Origin: Bemisia tabaci
Lineage: Eukaryota > Arthropoda > Insecta > Hemiptera > Aleyrodidae
Length of the DNA stretch: 64,000 nt
Assembly: GCF_918797505.1 (NCBI RefSeq)
Contig: NC_092800.1
Coordinates: 1,798,001-1,862,000, forward strand
Direction of reading: 5' to 3'
Shown: in pieces, positions 11,190 to 22,264 of the stretch
How positions within the stretch are numbered: the stretch's first letter is position 1
How the letters are laid out: each line of letters starts with the position of its first letter
Translations under genes and position numbers: made by a program
The notes under the pieces: model-generated
What the model was told of the DNA's origin: nothing
What the model saw: the letters and a program-made list of their open reading frames with translations, nothing else
Database searches by the model: none

Positions 11190-11648
11190 CACTCCAAAAA
11201 AGGATCGGTAGAATTTACCATTCCTTCACGCTGTATTTTACACAGCGTGAATTCAAAGTCGATTCTGCCAGAGGAATGGTTACATGTACCAGTATATAGT
11301 AACGTTTACCTCTCTCCTGGCAGAATTGGCTCTGAATTGGACGGAGTTAAACAGAAAGGAACCAAGCCACATCGGGATTGAACCGAGAAAAAGAGGTGTA
11401 AAGTTTGGCTCCTGCATAAGACTCAACGTAAAAGATAAACTTCAAGTTCAATTTCTGCAAAATTTGCTCCAACAAAAACTTGGAATTTTTGGGGATGGAT
11501 AGTAGAGCAGTGGTTGAGTTCAAAACCACTCATAACTCAATTTTTTCTAAAAAGGGGGATGGTTCCTTTCTGCTTAACTCAGTCCAATTGGCGCTGTGTG
11601 AAATACAGCGTGAAGGAATTTTAAATTCTACCAATCCTTTTTTCAGTG
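11190..11648. mobile_element. MITE family A, copy 3, interrupted
   Basis: Left end CACTCCAAAAAAGGATCGG and right end CCTTTTTTCAGTG bracket the usual A hairpins. It carries ACCAGTATATAGTAACG intact at 11289-11305. That is the empty version of the site where a MULE sits in the A copy at 40008. A separate 247-bp element is inserted at 11339-11585. Confidence 0.85.
11339..11585. mobile_element. 247-bp TIR element nested in MITE A
   Basis: Ends GGACGGAGTTAAACAGAAAG and the complement of GGACTGAGTTAAGCAGAAAG form a ~26-bp TIR. The flanking AATT is duplicated at 11335-11338 and 11586-11589. Copies 1 and 4 of A lack the insert, which confirms the boundaries. A single related end (CAAGCAGAAAGGAGCCAAG) occurs at 30849-30867. 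Superfamily not assigned. Confidence 0.8.
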
Positions 11649-12569
11649 ACACCATCAAATTCTCCATGCAGATTACCGTTTCTATGAATGGACTTGAAGT
11701 AAGGATTGCGTATCGCAAAATTCAGGTCAATCGCCTTTTGTCGGAAGTAATAATATTTCTTAACCATCTAGCATCACTGGCGTTGAGCGGATGAGCGTAA
11801 TGCTGTGTTTGCCGGAGCCTCCGGATATGCAAAGAGCTTTGGATTGGAGCGCGGATTGGGTTCACCCAAAGCTCCACCGACATCAAGTAACGACCACCAT
11901 TCATCAGGACTCGAACAGATTTCTTGCTCATGAAAGATAATGGGTACATATTTGGACAGAACCGAACAATAAACCGGGTGCAAATGAAAATTTTAGCCTT
12001 GTTTTCTTAACAAAATTTCATGCAGAGCCCGATGCCACTAGTGGCGATTCTTGCAAATTGGCAACACTGTTTTGCTACCATTTAAATCCATTGAAAATAT
12101 CGATTTCTAGTGAGACTAGCTGCCCAACCAATAATTGATTGTTATCCATACATTTAAATGGAGGAAAACCAACTGGAACAGGAACAAATATCATTATTCA
12201 TAATTTAAGTAAATTCTTGCCGCAACAAATTTGCATTTAATTCGTTAAAAAATAATTAAATTCTCCTTAAGACTACGAATCATACACTCACGGAATTTCA
12301 CTTTTAATGTTGTATTTTTTTTATAAAGCATAAAATTTTAGAGAAAATTAGGCAACATCTGATGTAATTAGACTAATTCCAATTAATGGATACAATATTA
12401 TTTGATAAGTTCTGAATTATAAATCTGTTATCATCTTTAATACATATTTTCCCCTAAAAATTTAAATGAGAACCTATGTAGAGTGTGCAAATATTTCAAA
12501 ATCATGAGTTGAAATACGCTGACTCCGCGAGTTAAATTATAAGAACCTAAAACAGAGCGGAGCTGCTTG
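11649..12569. other. No feature recognised
   Basis: AT-rich, especially 12030-12480. Two short minus-strand frames at 11722-11983 overlap each other and lack features. Confidence 0.4.
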
Positions 12570-12690
12570 CTGCCAGCGCGAAACGCGCACTGGCGCGGCG
12601 CCTACAAACCTAACAGGGATACTTCACGCATTGCGCAATGCGTAAATGCCGTTAGGTTTGTAAGGCGCCAATACGCGTTCCGCGCTGGCC
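12570..12690. mobile_element. Palindromic MITE family K, copy 2
   Basis: CTGCCAGCGCGAAACGCGCA starts a palindrome centred on CGCATTGCGCAATGCG and closing with CGCGCTGGC. It is similar to 2801-2917. The right stem has lost several bases around TAAATGCCG. Confidence 0.8.
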
Positions 12691-12699
12691 GGCCGCCCG

Positions 12700-14495
12700 C
12701 TGCACCGCATTGTGCCACGGCGCCTCAAGCAACTATTTCACACCGAGAGTATTGCACGGTATCATACAAAATTGATGGCGCTCCAACATATTAAGAATGA
12801 CAGGCATCCTTTAAGAGTACGGAGCTTTCCTCGCAAAATAAATGAAGATACTAATAAATGAAGAGCACAAAAATGGAGCGGTAGTCCAAAAACTCACTAA
12901 GTCCTAGCATCCGTATTTAATAACGTATAGCGTAATTTTTAAATTTTTTTAGGGAAAAAAGTAACTCGATTTAGGCAGAAACATTATATGGCATCAAGAA
13001 GATTTTATCTTGAATCAAGAATAAAGCGGGTTTTTGCTTGACTTTCCTTTTAATACAATCATCTTTTCTTTTTTAAGCAAGCATTATATTCTTAATTGCT
13101 TTATAAGAAAATCGTCTCGGCGGTAAATTTGAGCACATATCTGCTTGAAACAAGTCTCTTTTTCCTCTAATGGAGTCCAAAAATCATGCTAAACGTTATT
13201 CAATACGGACACTAGGGCTTGGTAGGTATTTCGACCACCACTCTCTTTTCATCGTCGTCACTTGATTTAATTTGCGAGGGAACTTCGTGCTTTTGAAGGA
13301 TGCGATCAATCATGATACGTTCGGATGCCTTCAATCTCGAAGGATACGATGCCTACGATACCTCAGTGGTGAAATGGTACCTGTTTTGGACCTTTGAAAC
13401 CTCTTGTACGTATTTTTTGTGGAATAACAATTAGAAAATATATCTGGTGGTGACTTCGAAACGCGCCGGTTTTATGAGTAATTTTGTTTTGCTTTCTACA
13501 GCCTATGTAGGTGTTTCTTACAAGATTATTAGGTTTTCGTTCAATCATAATTGAAATGAAACCAAATATTGAGCTCATAGTCTACTCAGTAGAAGCAAAA
13601 CTATGTAAATTCAGGTTTTGCTTGACAGTAAAACAGTGTACAGTGCGTTTCCTTTTGGTCTCTTATTTGCATCCTTCCGGTGTTTTTTTATCTTCGTTTA
13701 TCGCAATCAGTATGGTAATTTTCGAGGCCGAAACGCCTGCAGACTACTCTTACCATGTGAAGGTAATTTTTATAGTCATACATTGTTCACGGTTGTTGAA
13801 TATATGAAAAGATGAGAAAAGTACCAACCTTCCAGCCTTGATCGGTGTGAGTTCGCCGGCAGGATCCAAGATTTCCAGCCGTAGATTAAAAGTACAGTTC
13901 ATTGATCCCTGATGATGGAAACAATCGGCTCTCGAAACGTTGACCATGTTAAATTGCGTTTAAATTGTTCATAATTTGATTAACTGTTTAAAATGTGATT
14001 TAAAATAAAAGAATAGGTATTTCTTAAATAAACAGTAATTCTCCTGCACGCTGTTGTATTGTCAAGCATGACCTGGATTCATATAGTTTCGTTCCGCTGA
14101 TTTGGTATTTCCTACTGTGTATCTTGTGGTGTTCTAACTCTAACCCTGTCTAACGGCGCAGCGAACGCTGACAAGTATTCTCTTTCCTCCTTTTCTGCGC
14201 CTCCATCGAAACTTGAGAACATATTCCCGGGAAAAAATATGGGCTCTCAAGAAAATAATTGGAGCTTTATTTTGCAGAGAAGTTTGCACCTCGCCGCCAT
14301 TTCCAGCGCCACACCGGCCAAGCTCGTTAAAGAACGCTAATCTGCATTGCCGAATTTCGTGAATATGAAATGAATTCGCAGAATGAATATAGGGATCCTC
14401 AGAGTATTTTAGCAGAATCCGACAACGCGTATTTGACTTTTAGGCGAACTTTCCGGGTTGTTTTTTCCCCCGCTGCCATGAAAAATCCACTTACC
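12700..14495. other. Unassigned; possible old coding remnant
   Basis: On the minus strand an open stretch at about 13220-13345 gives a charged peptide with residues IIDRILQKHEVPSQIKSS followed by DDDEK and a stop. It has no start codon and I recognise no family. GATGATGG...TCGAAACGTTGA near 13910-13935 resembles words found near some retroelements, but no reverse transcriptase was found. Overall function unknown. Confidence 0.25.
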
Positions 14496-14610
14496 GTTTG
14501 ATTTCAACCGAGCACGTTCTCACCTTACAATTCATGCAAAATCTCCTATGTCAGCTTATATTTTCAGCTCGCCGCCCTATTTGCGTCTCGACCAATTTTC
14601 GCGACTTAAA

Positions 14611-14630
14611 CCCCCCCCCCCCCCCCCCCC
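14611..14630. repeat. Poly-C run
   Basis: About 20 consecutive C. Similar C or G homopolymers of 10-17 lie near 15336, 15513, 16318, 47550, 58308 and 61443; lengths in an assembly may be unreliable. Confidence 0.9.
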
Positions 14631-14734
14631 AGTTCTACCGCCACAGGCAAGACACAGCATCTAGTTACGCGCGAAAACAGGCGGTGAAGTTTGTTTGTGG
14701 TTGGACGTTTCCGAGAACAGAATTTGAGGTGTAA

Positions 14735-15324
14735 GCCTAGCATTATGAAGAAATTACCTTTCATTTTAATCATACCACAGCGATTGGGCTAAGCGTTTGG
14801 TTGGAAAATCTCCAGGAATACGGATAAGTGACATAATTAGCCTCATTCTCGAGTATCTCATCGTGAGCTTAATTTAGCGTTTTCTGCATTACAAGAGATT
14901 CGGTTTCTCTCTTGGAAAAAGTATTTGCAAACTTATCAACCCTTGACTTGGTAAGAAAGCTATCCAACTTTCTTGCCAGGAAAGATGCTGCTTCCCTTTT
15001 TCTTTTAATCGGAAGACCGTGTGAATCTCAAATTGATGGATTTAACATGTTTGTGTGTTATAGTATTTTAATAGAGGAAAAGGAGGTCGTTTAAGATGTA
15101 TTACTAAGGGAAAATGGAATCTAGAGCTACATTACGTAACGTTGAAATCGGCTTCGAGCGCAAATTATGATGAAAAGTTGAAGTTAAGTGGCAATGTTTC
15201 ATGAGAAATTCATCACAAAATGGCAATTTTATGTGGTCAAACAAAGCGCTACGGGTTTCTTTTAGGGGGACGAGGGGTGCACACTCGTGTTACGGATGCG
15301 CAACGGACAGGCGCAAATGCAGAC
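14735..15324. other. No feature recognised
   Basis: No convincing ORF or repeat. TACGTAACGTTGAAATC near 15134 shares a TTACGTAACGTT word with the direct repeats at 22880-23110. Confidence 0.4.
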
Positions 15325-15530
15325 ACTTCGAAGGGGGGGGGGGGGGTTATGAAGACTCCCCACAGAAATGTTCAAATTCTAAAGCACGTAATACGCAGTT
15401 TGAGTCAATTTCGTTATGAATAATTACCAATTTTAAGCGTCCTTCCTTTCTCTTTCCTTCGTTTCTTATTTCTCTCTTTGTGCCCTTCTTCTTCTCTTTT
15501 TTGGGCAGACTGGGGGGGGGGGGGGGGTGC
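15325..15530 (+). repeat. Repeat family V, copy 1
   Basis: A G-run is followed by GTTTGAGTCAATTTCGTTAT, GAATAATTACCAA and a CT-rich tract, then a second G-run. The same order recurs at 59955-60145. The CT-rich tract with ...TTTTTTGGGCAG looks like a splice acceptor but is part of the repeat. Confidence 0.6.
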
Positions 15531-15659
15531 GCCTACGGTAAGGGGTAAGTGAAGAGAATTCAACATTTAGCGTCGCGTATATTTTATAAGCAACCCCTCA
15601 TGAAGAAATTTGATATCAAGTAACGCATGAAGTGAAGTAATTATCACCATCCCTATGAT

Positions 15660-16330
15660 AATTCCCGTCACCTAAAACCATGAAAAATAAGCGGGGAGGC
15701 GGCCGTTTCGGAGCACACTTTACGCCACTCGAGCAGTGAAAAATAAACAGAGCGTCCAAGTCTGATTAAGGGGCAATTAATTTTAATTGCCCGCGGAGGC
15801 TCTCGCGAAATCGCAGCGGAGTAGGCGGGGGGCGGGGCGGAGGGTCCCGGGGCGGGCGAAGAGGCTGCAGCCGACGAAAAGGAGCCCCCGATAAAAAATA
15901 ACGACCCGCGTAAATGTGTTTATCTTTAAGCCATAAACGCGATAGGCGGAATGCGGGATGCCTAATCGACGGGGCCAAGGCGCTTGACGTGACTTTGTAA
16001 CTCGTCCAACGATCAGCCGCGCCTCTCCCGCATCGCGATTTCGACCGCGGTCTCGATAGTCCCCCGCTCCAGGCGTGCAATGTATCGAACGTCGAGTGTA
16101 TCGAACTTCGATGTATCGCATTCGGGATGGCTTCCGCGAGTGAATGACGGTACTCGCGCGGGGTATTCGCGACTAATATTTCAGCATTAATGGTGCCCAT
16201 TTTTCTGAATATAAATGGAGGCGCCGCGCAGTGGTTCCGAATCGGCGGGATTTCGGAACGGGGAGCTGTTGGTCCTTTGTAGTCGATAGTCGATGTATAA
16301 CACGCGAGGCGCTGTATCCCCCCCCCCCCC
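15660..16330. promoter_or_regulatory. GC-rich island 4 with AATTAATTTTAATT core
   Basis: The block opens near GGGGCAATTAATTTTAATTG at 15770 and stays GC-rich to 16330. Frames on the minus strand at 15766-16350 (194 codons) and 15783-16121 are rich in Arg/Pro, low in complexity, and without domains. I read them as chance. GTATCGAAC/TGTATCGCA near 16080-16120 is a short local repeat. Possible regulatory or promoter-like DNA. Confidence 0.3.
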
Positions 16331-17289
16331 CCCCGTGCTGTTTGGCGCATAATTCGTCAGGATCCTGCGTCCACTGGAGGGTATCGATGTTTAAAATTAC
16401 AGACCATGTGTTTCCATTTGGGACATTGCAGACTTCTCAGCATTCTTTAATGTTTTCTCTGGAAACTACTCAACTTAATTTCTTGACAGCAATCTTGAAT
16501 TCCCATCTTTGACAGAATATTTTTTATAAATTCCAATGTTTAAAGTTGGCTTCTTTCTCATGAAATGAATAAGAAAGGAGCGAAAATTTTGAAACATCGC
16601 AATGGATATACGTGGTTTTGCACCGTAGTCATTGATATGAAGAATACCAAAGAGTTAAGACACACATGTCACGCACATATGTCATGCTTCCTCTAGGAAC
16701 GAATCGATGGGATGTATCGCGCGTCGCTCTGAAACAAAAAATGGGGTGCATCGAATAACCTTAAAGCCTCCTTGATTAAATTGTAAACTGAATGGGGCCT
16801 CCTAAGAGAATGCAGGTACATGAAATGTGTCTTGCCTTCTCTATCCTGGGCGGATTCTACATATTCCTACTGTGCTTGGGCGATGATACCTGCCCCTCTT
16901 AGCGGCGTGTTGAGTGTCGGGTGATAAATGTTAGGCGAGTGTGGTGTGCCCACGCCCGCTCCCAACTTTTCGTTTAAGCCGAGCCACGCACAATTGTTTA
17001 ACTCGGCTCTCACATCAAATAACCACTACTGTTCCCTGACTTTTTCCTCCTCCCCCCTCCTCCGTTCCCCGTTTTTACATAAATCGCCCCGCCTCTCCTC
17101 TGTCCCTATTTCCAAGCTTCCGAATCCGAGAAACGCATTTCAAGCCGAGGAGGACTTTCATTCTTCATCCTCAATTCTTATCTAATGACACACTCCTCTC
17201 TACTTCCGTCCTTAGGAAAAACCACGTACGTTAGGGAGTTGCCAAATTCCTTCTTCTTCTTCCTCCTCCTCTCCTCTACGAACGATTAG
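16331..17289. other. Unassigned, partly pyrimidine-rich
   Basis: 16930-17280 is C/T-rich (TCCTCCTCCCCCCTCCTCCG region) with an 85-codon frame at 16928-17185 that looks compositional. No repeat family was matched. Confidence 0.35.
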
Positions 17290-17575
17290 GGCATATCGAC
17301 GGCGTAAGTCCGAAATCACATATCTCGTTTGCGAAGTCTGAAAATCTGCGCCTCTGTGTTATTTTTTTAAAGGAGAACAAATTGAACAATTGCTTGAATC
17401 CTTGAAGTTTATGCATAATTTTCTTCGCACAGAGAAGAAAAATCACGGCAGTTTTACAGAATTGCCGTTGAGTAGTTTTCCATTGGAAAAATAAAGTATG
17501 ACAGGAAGTCTGCGACGTCGCAAGCCGATTTATGCGATTGCCGACTTACACCGTCGATATCCGTGTTGGTCAGGC
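17290..17575 (+). repeat. Repeat family C, fullest copy
   Basis: Starts GCATATCGACGGCGTAAGTC and ends near ACACCGTCGATATCCGTG, so the ends are inverted. Internal landmarks in order: TTATTTTTTTAAAGGAG, AATTTTCTTCGCACAGAG, GAATTGCCGTTGAGTAGTTT, AAGTATGACAGGAAGTCTGC. Other copies or fragments: 3661-3800, 18285-18350, 19488-19550, 28800-29050, 45060-45320 and 59120-59190 (minus). Element class unknown. Confidence 0.7.
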
Positions 17576-17639
17576 TATCTAGTATCGAGCACATTGGAAC
17601 ATTTAAATATCAAATTCGAAACTCGTAAAAAATAAAGGA

Positions 17640-17873
17640 TTCGCCAAATCAATGAAAAACCAAATTTCCTCCGTCGAAATTTTCATTTTTGAGGAAAGTT
17701 ATGAATTTTTTCTTTTGAAATTTCCAGATGATTTGGATCTGATTGAGATAAAACTTCTCTGAAAAATTCGGAGAAAAATTCTCACAGATTCCACTGAAAA
17801 CCCATTTTTTATTAATGGAAATTTCACGACGGTTAATGCCTCGTACGGTGTTCTTCCGTAGAACTACAGTGTA
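17640..17873 (+). mobile_element. MITE family B, copy (old)
   Basis: Contains the B landmarks TTTTTGAGGAAAGTTATGAA, TTTCCAGATGATTTGGAT, GAAAAATTCGGAGAAAAA and a right end CGTACGGTGTTCTTCCGTAG. Both ends are decayed. Confidence 0.6.
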
Positions 17874-17929
17874 CTGGAGTGCCTAAACAGGGTGTCCTAT
17901 GGCTGTAGGGCCACACTGTAATCTGTGAA

Positions 17930-18090
17930 TATTTTTCTTTCGATTTTGCATAGAATTGTATTCGCGACCAGATCCAAATTTTCTGTAAGTTTCAAGAGCA
18001 AATAATTTTAACTCTCCTCAAAAATTAACATTTTATCGAAGGAAATTTGACACCTCTCGGATGTTCATACGGCGTTTCGTAGCACGGCAG
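17930..18090 (-). mobile_element. MITE family B, partial copy
   Basis: The right ~160 bp remain: CTCCTCAAAAATTAACATTT, GAAGGAAATTTGACACCTC, TGTTCATACGGCGTTTCG and the end AGCACGGCAG. Orientation is inverted relative to most copies. Confidence 0.65.
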
Positions 18091-18284
18091 CTGCATAGGA
18101 TGGCCCAAACGTGTCCTCAGTTAGGGTTGCAGTCGCCTAAATTTTGGGAATAATCCACACCAATTTTATTTTTTCGAGGAAAACAAGGAAATGTCACAGC
18201 TTCAAAATACGGAATATTTTGCTTACAGTGGCAAAAAATAAGAAAGTTTTTAAGAAATTACGTTAACTTTAGTTTCCTGAGGAA

Positions 18285-18350
18285 AAAAATAAAGTATGAC
18301 TCGAAGTCTGCGACGTCGTAAAAAGAGATACTTGGCTTCGCACTTTGGCA
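18285..18350 (+). repeat. Family C fragment
   Basis: AAAGTATGACTCGAAGTCTG followed by CGACGTCGTAAAAAGAGATA matches the right part of family C. Confidence 0.6.
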
Positions 18351-18359
18351 ATTGATATT

Positions 18360-19487
18360 TAGGTCTTTTTTCTTACATTTGTTTTCAGGCGCACCTATGA
18401 TTATTGACTGCGGAGAAGATTAAATCCCGCGGAAACGACGAGGAATTAAAAAATGCGTGATAGGAACTAATGCAACCCATTCCACGTTCGGATCCCGTCG
18501 CCGTGAAAAATAATTCATTCCAGTCACAACACGGGAGACAGCAGCGATTCCCCGTCGCGAAATGACAAAAGCGTAAGCCATTAAGTATCCATCGCCTGGG
18601 AACTTTTTCGACTGGAATATGCATTTAGCGCGCAATTACAGGATGCGCGCCCGAGACGAGATGACGCAGTTCCAACGATACGAAAATAACAATCGGGGTC
18701 CATGAGCGGGGCTACCAGGCTCCAAGTCACATCTACAGTGTATTTTGAAAAACGCGTAACTCCTTTACAGTGTTTCAAAATCTCCGATTCAATTTTATTT
18801 CATCAAAAGAAAGCGAACTCGCCACATTTGATTTTTTCCCATAATTATCTTCACACAGAGGGGAACATGGCTCGTCGAACCTTGTGTTTCTTATTTATTA
18901 TTCTGGAATGACCAGGTTACGTGGTCAAATATTGCGTATTTTTGAAATCAACTGGACAAACCCGTTAAAGTCCAAAGATTCGAAGGAATTTCAATCGCGC
19001 CGGAAAATGATGAGAGTGGTGGCTTACGGTAGTCAAATCGTCATTACCGATCATTTTTCACTGATGTTCCATAAAATTATACGTATTTCAATGTGAAAAT
19101 GTTACTACAGACAGGTAACATAAAGAGATTCGATTTTTTCATCCTACTAATATAGTTTCAATTTCTCAAATGTTTTCACGTACAAGGAATAAAAAGATGG
19201 AGATCGTAGAAATCCATGTTCGGTTCTGATTGGTGCCGGATGACCTCATTCGGTTCGGCGCGAAACTGGGGCTTTGCAAATTTTTGGAAAAAAATGCGCT
19301 CATTGAACTCCAAATTTATCGGTTTTTGAGTTACTTTTTTGTGGTTTCAATTTGCTCATCGTATTGTTCGCATCATTAACTTCGCGAATGCACCGAAAAA
19401 ATATATTCGCGAGACAAAATTCGCTCATAGTTCATTGACTCATACAAGGAAGTTTTCAAGAAATAGGAAGTAGTATTGCCATCATTA
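18360..19487. other. No feature recognised
   Basis: 18370-18700 is moderately GC-rich with short overlapping minus-strand frames. 18700-19190 is AT-rich. No family or gene was matched. Confidence 0.4.
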
Positions 19488-19550
19488 GGAAATAAATTAT
19501 GACAGGGAGTCTGCAGCGTCGTAAGCCGAGATACGCGGTTTTATAGTTTC
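19488..19550 (+). repeat. Family C fragment
   Basis: AATTATGACAGGGAGTCTGC and GTCGTAAGCCGAGATACGCG match the right part of family C. Confidence 0.6.
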
Positions 19551-19611
19551 ATCGTCAAAATGTCACTGTCGCTCGTATCGAGTTCCACGTAAATCCAAGC
19601 ACTTTCCTCGC

Positions 19612-19800
19612 GCTGAGTTTCATCCAGTGACGAGGCATCAATGATCGATTATCGATATTTTCCCATTTGAAACTATGGGAAAGAATCGATAATTGAGGCT
19701 TCCGCCGCGAACACCCTGTTTGTCGATCCTTTTTCACAGAGTTAAAGGGCAGATTAATCGATAAATCGAAAAGCACGCCACGCCACTGCACTTTTCCGAC
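19612..19800 (+). repeat. Repeat family H, copy 1
   Basis: GATCGATTATCGATATTTTC, AAACTATGGGAAAGAATCGA, GCGAACACCCTG, TCGATCCTTTTTC and ATTAATCGATAAATCG appear in order. They recur in reverse complement at 31797-31955. Confidence 0.7.
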
Positions 19801-20179
19801 GCGACGAGACGCGCTAAAAGCCTCTCCGAGTATCATTCGAGACAATAGAACCCGGGGAAATGGGTACGTTTGCTAACGATCGGTAATCATTTTTCTTTCT
19901 CCGTGTTGTGATTCGATACCCGAAGTGAAAAAGTGAACATTGAGTGTATTTTCATATTGGATCGAGTGGAATGGAGCTCCAAGATGGAAAACTGTAAAAT
20001 CTAAACTTAGACTAAGTGATGAGTCCTTAAAAATCATCGAATACCTGAAAGAATCAGGAAATGTTGCCCAATCTTGAAAGTCGGGGGATTTTCTTGCAGA
20101 TCGCTAAATATTTGACCATTTACTACGCCTTGTTCACACTCGATCAAAACTGATTTTGACTTCTTCCTCATAGCTCTCG

Positions 20180-20660
20180 GCTCAAACATTTCACTCGGAA
20201 ACAACGTTTCAATGCATAAGAAAGCCATTTTTTCTCCTCTTTGCAAATATTTAGTTCTCAGGAACGGAGACGTTCCTGTCCATAGCACCAACTTTTTGCT
20301 CGGTAGAGAAATTTTTCTCTCGGAAACAACTGTTCAATGCAGAGGGGAGAAATTGTTTCTCTCTTAGGCAAATATTTAGTGGTTAGAAACGAACACATTC
20401 CTCTGCAAAGCAACAACTTTTTGCTCGGGAGAGAAAACATTTCTCTCGGAAACAACTTTTCAATGCAAAGGGGAGAAATTTTTTCTCCGTAGGGCAACTA
20501 TTTATTGCTTAAGAGCGGATACATTTCTCTCCAAAGCAACAACTTTTTGCTGGGGAGAGAAATATTTTCTCCTTCGGGGAACTATTTAGTGCTTAGAATC
20601 GGATACATTCCTCTCCAAAGCACCAACTTTTTGCTCGGGAGAGAAATTTTCAATCAATCA
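20180..20660 (+). repeat. Tandem repeat with GAGAGAAA/TTTCTCTC words
   Basis: Four diverged units carry CAACTTTTTGCTCGGGAGAG at about 20286, 20411, 20537 and 20621, so the period is ~125 bp with one shortened unit of ~84 bp. GGAGAGAAATATTTTCTCC and AACTATTTAGTGCTTAG also occur in similar form at 63480-63770. Short frames on both strands here are repeat-derived. Confidence 0.75.
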
Positions 20661-20759
20661 ATTTCAGAAAATTTTGCGCGTAAAATGAACGTATTTCTAC
20701 GGTACGCAATCAGAGGTAGGTGTAAAAGAACAGGTGTGCTCGTTAGTCGAGGGCCGCAA

Positions 20760-21062
20760 GAATGAATAGAAATTGTAAAGCGCCAGTGACGTCAGCGGCG
20801 ACGACGGAAGCGACGACGATCAGCAACGTGGTCTTTAACTCACGAGCCTTGTTCGCAACCCTCTTGTCGCATGCCTGCGGCTCATGAGTGCACTATTTTA
20901 CCACCTTGTTACATACAGTTTGGGCCACATTCTTTTCTTGACCTCCAGCCAACTGAAAAAATTTATCATCGATAAAACCGCAAGAAAATCACATTTAGAG
21001 TATGGATATATTACATTTATCATATTCACTTAATTTATGTGTACATTTTCTATTTTTTGCAG
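20760..21062. other. Unassigned spacer
   Basis: Contains a (GACGAC)-like GC-rich stretch at 20790-20825 and ATTTTACCACCTTGTTACAT shared with 7219. No gene was called. The last 30 bases are a pyrimidine-rich acceptor-like tract (see 21063). Confidence 0.35.
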
Positions 21063-21101
21063 GTGAAATGCCCGATCACGGCTGCACTCTGAACTGTACT
21101 G
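21063..21101 (+). CDS. Possible 39-nt exon (speculative)
   Basis: A strong acceptor-like tract TTTTCTATTTTTTGCAG ends at 21062, and a near-consensus donor CTG|GTGAGTAC begins at 21102. The 39 nt between have one open frame: after two bases, E-M-P-D-H-G-C-T-L-N-C-T and one leftover base. It would enter and leave in the same phase, with two cysteines and an NCT glycosylation sequon. I recognise no protein family and see no partner exon nearby. Acceptor-donor pairs this close can occur by chance in 64 kb, so confidence is low. Confidence 0.25.
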
Positions 21102-21171
21102 GTGAGTACACAATTCCGTAGTTAACGGTAGCAAGTAAACATCAACGTATCGAAAACAATTGCTTAAAATA

Positions 21172-21385
21172 CGCCGGGAACAAGTATCTTGGATCCAAAA
21201 TCCAGACTTTTGAGAAATTTGGCAAGAAAAAAGCACACATGATTCAATCGAATTTGTGCTTGAATTGAGAGCCAGGCCTCTTTTAATTTAAGCAAATATT
21301 TTTTTGATTCAGATATCCGATTGAGTAATTTCTTGTCAAATTTTTTGAGTGTCTGTACCGTCGATCCAACAGGCTTTTTCCCCCG
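21172..21385. mobile_element. MITE family G, old copy
   Basis: GGATCCAAAATCCAGACTTT, GATTCAATCGAATTTGTGC, CCTCTTTTAATTTAAGC, CTTGTCAAATTTTTTGAG and a GATCC word recapitulate the G palindrome seen at 32021 and 61188. The termini are eroded. Confidence 0.65.
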
Positions 21386-21516
21386 TGTATCAATTTCATC
21401 GTAATTATCATTTACCTCCGTAGACTGATGTCCCTTTCCCCATTTACACCTTTACGTAAAAAAAGTATCATCAGTAGTTTCCCGTACACTATGTCGGACG
21501 ACTCGATTGAGCAATT

Positions 21517-21638
21517 GAACGTATTTCTATCATACGGAACTATGTGTATTATAACGTGAGCCCTGTTATGCACATATTCTTATGGGTTTCAGCGCTCATG
21601 TCTTAATGCACATAGTTCCGTTTGATAGAAATACATCC
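21517..21638. mobile_element. Palindromic MITE family D, copy 1
   Basis: 122 bp, opening GAACGTATTTCTATCATACG and closing with GATAGAAATACATCC. ACGGAACTATGTG is mirrored near both ends, and GAGCCCTGTTATGCA lies in the centre. AATT is duplicated at 21513-21516 and 21639-21642. Confidence 0.85.
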
Positions 21639-21639
21639 A

Positions 21640-21948
21640 ATTCATGTTTCTGGCGTCAGCGTCCCAACACGACGTCAAAACCGTTTGATGTGCGAACGAC
21701 GCTTGAGCAAAGGTCGACGGCGGGATCTCTTATCGTGTTGCCCTCCGAAGTAACGGCTAAACCGTAATTTTAGGTGAGCCGCGTCGTCCGTATAATCCTA
21801 TGCTCTCCAGGGCCCATGTGGAAACGGAGTCATCATGTTCTTACGCCAGAGAACTGACGATTGAAGCTTCACTAAAGCACTCCGGCTCCATTTTTCCGCG
21901 GCTTAAAGTGTTTCATACAGTATCGGCGCGTCGGTGCCGAGAACAGTT
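21640..21948. other. No feature recognised
   Basis: No repeat or gene recognised. A short open frame at 21582-21767 begins inside the D element. Confidence 0.35.
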
Positions 21949-22202
21949 CTGCGGTGCGAAGAAAAAACGACGTATGATCAGTCGAATACTGCCACATTTC
22001 CTTTCGGAAAATATTTACTATAGGAGAAAGTTACGTATATTTTTCCTTGGGATTTTTAGACACTTCAGATCAATTTACGAACGAAATTCTCTAAAAAATT
22101 GGAAGGAAAATATTTAAAAATTTTCCCCGGAAATTTGTGGTTTTGCGAAGGGAATTTGTCAACGTCTGAAGGCTCATACGGCGTTCCTTTTTGGCACGAG
22201 AG
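21949..22202 (+). mobile_element. MITE family B, copy (254 bp)
   Basis: Starts CTGCGGTGCGAAGAAAAAAC, near the consensus CTGCCGTGCTAAGG. It ends AACGTCTGAAGGCTCATACG then GGCACGAGAG. The overlapping 105-codon frame 21800-22117 is not considered coding. Confidence 0.75.
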
Positions 22203-22264
22203 TTCCCGACCCTCAACCGCGGTCGGGGGTTAAATAACTACCAGATAAGAAACAAACGTCCTAT

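Noticed and set aside
11355..11400. tRNA-like B box on the minus strand (GGTTCAATCCC)
   Set aside because: No A box or cloverleaf could be drawn; the word lies inside the 247-bp TIR element and recurs at its relative near 30885.
13900..13945. Retroelement-like TCGAAACGTTGA word
   Set aside because: No reverse transcriptase, endonuclease or terminal structure was found around it.
15766..16350. 194-codon minus-strand ORF
   Set aside because: Arg/Pro-rich, in a GC-rich island with overlapping frames, no domain or splice context.
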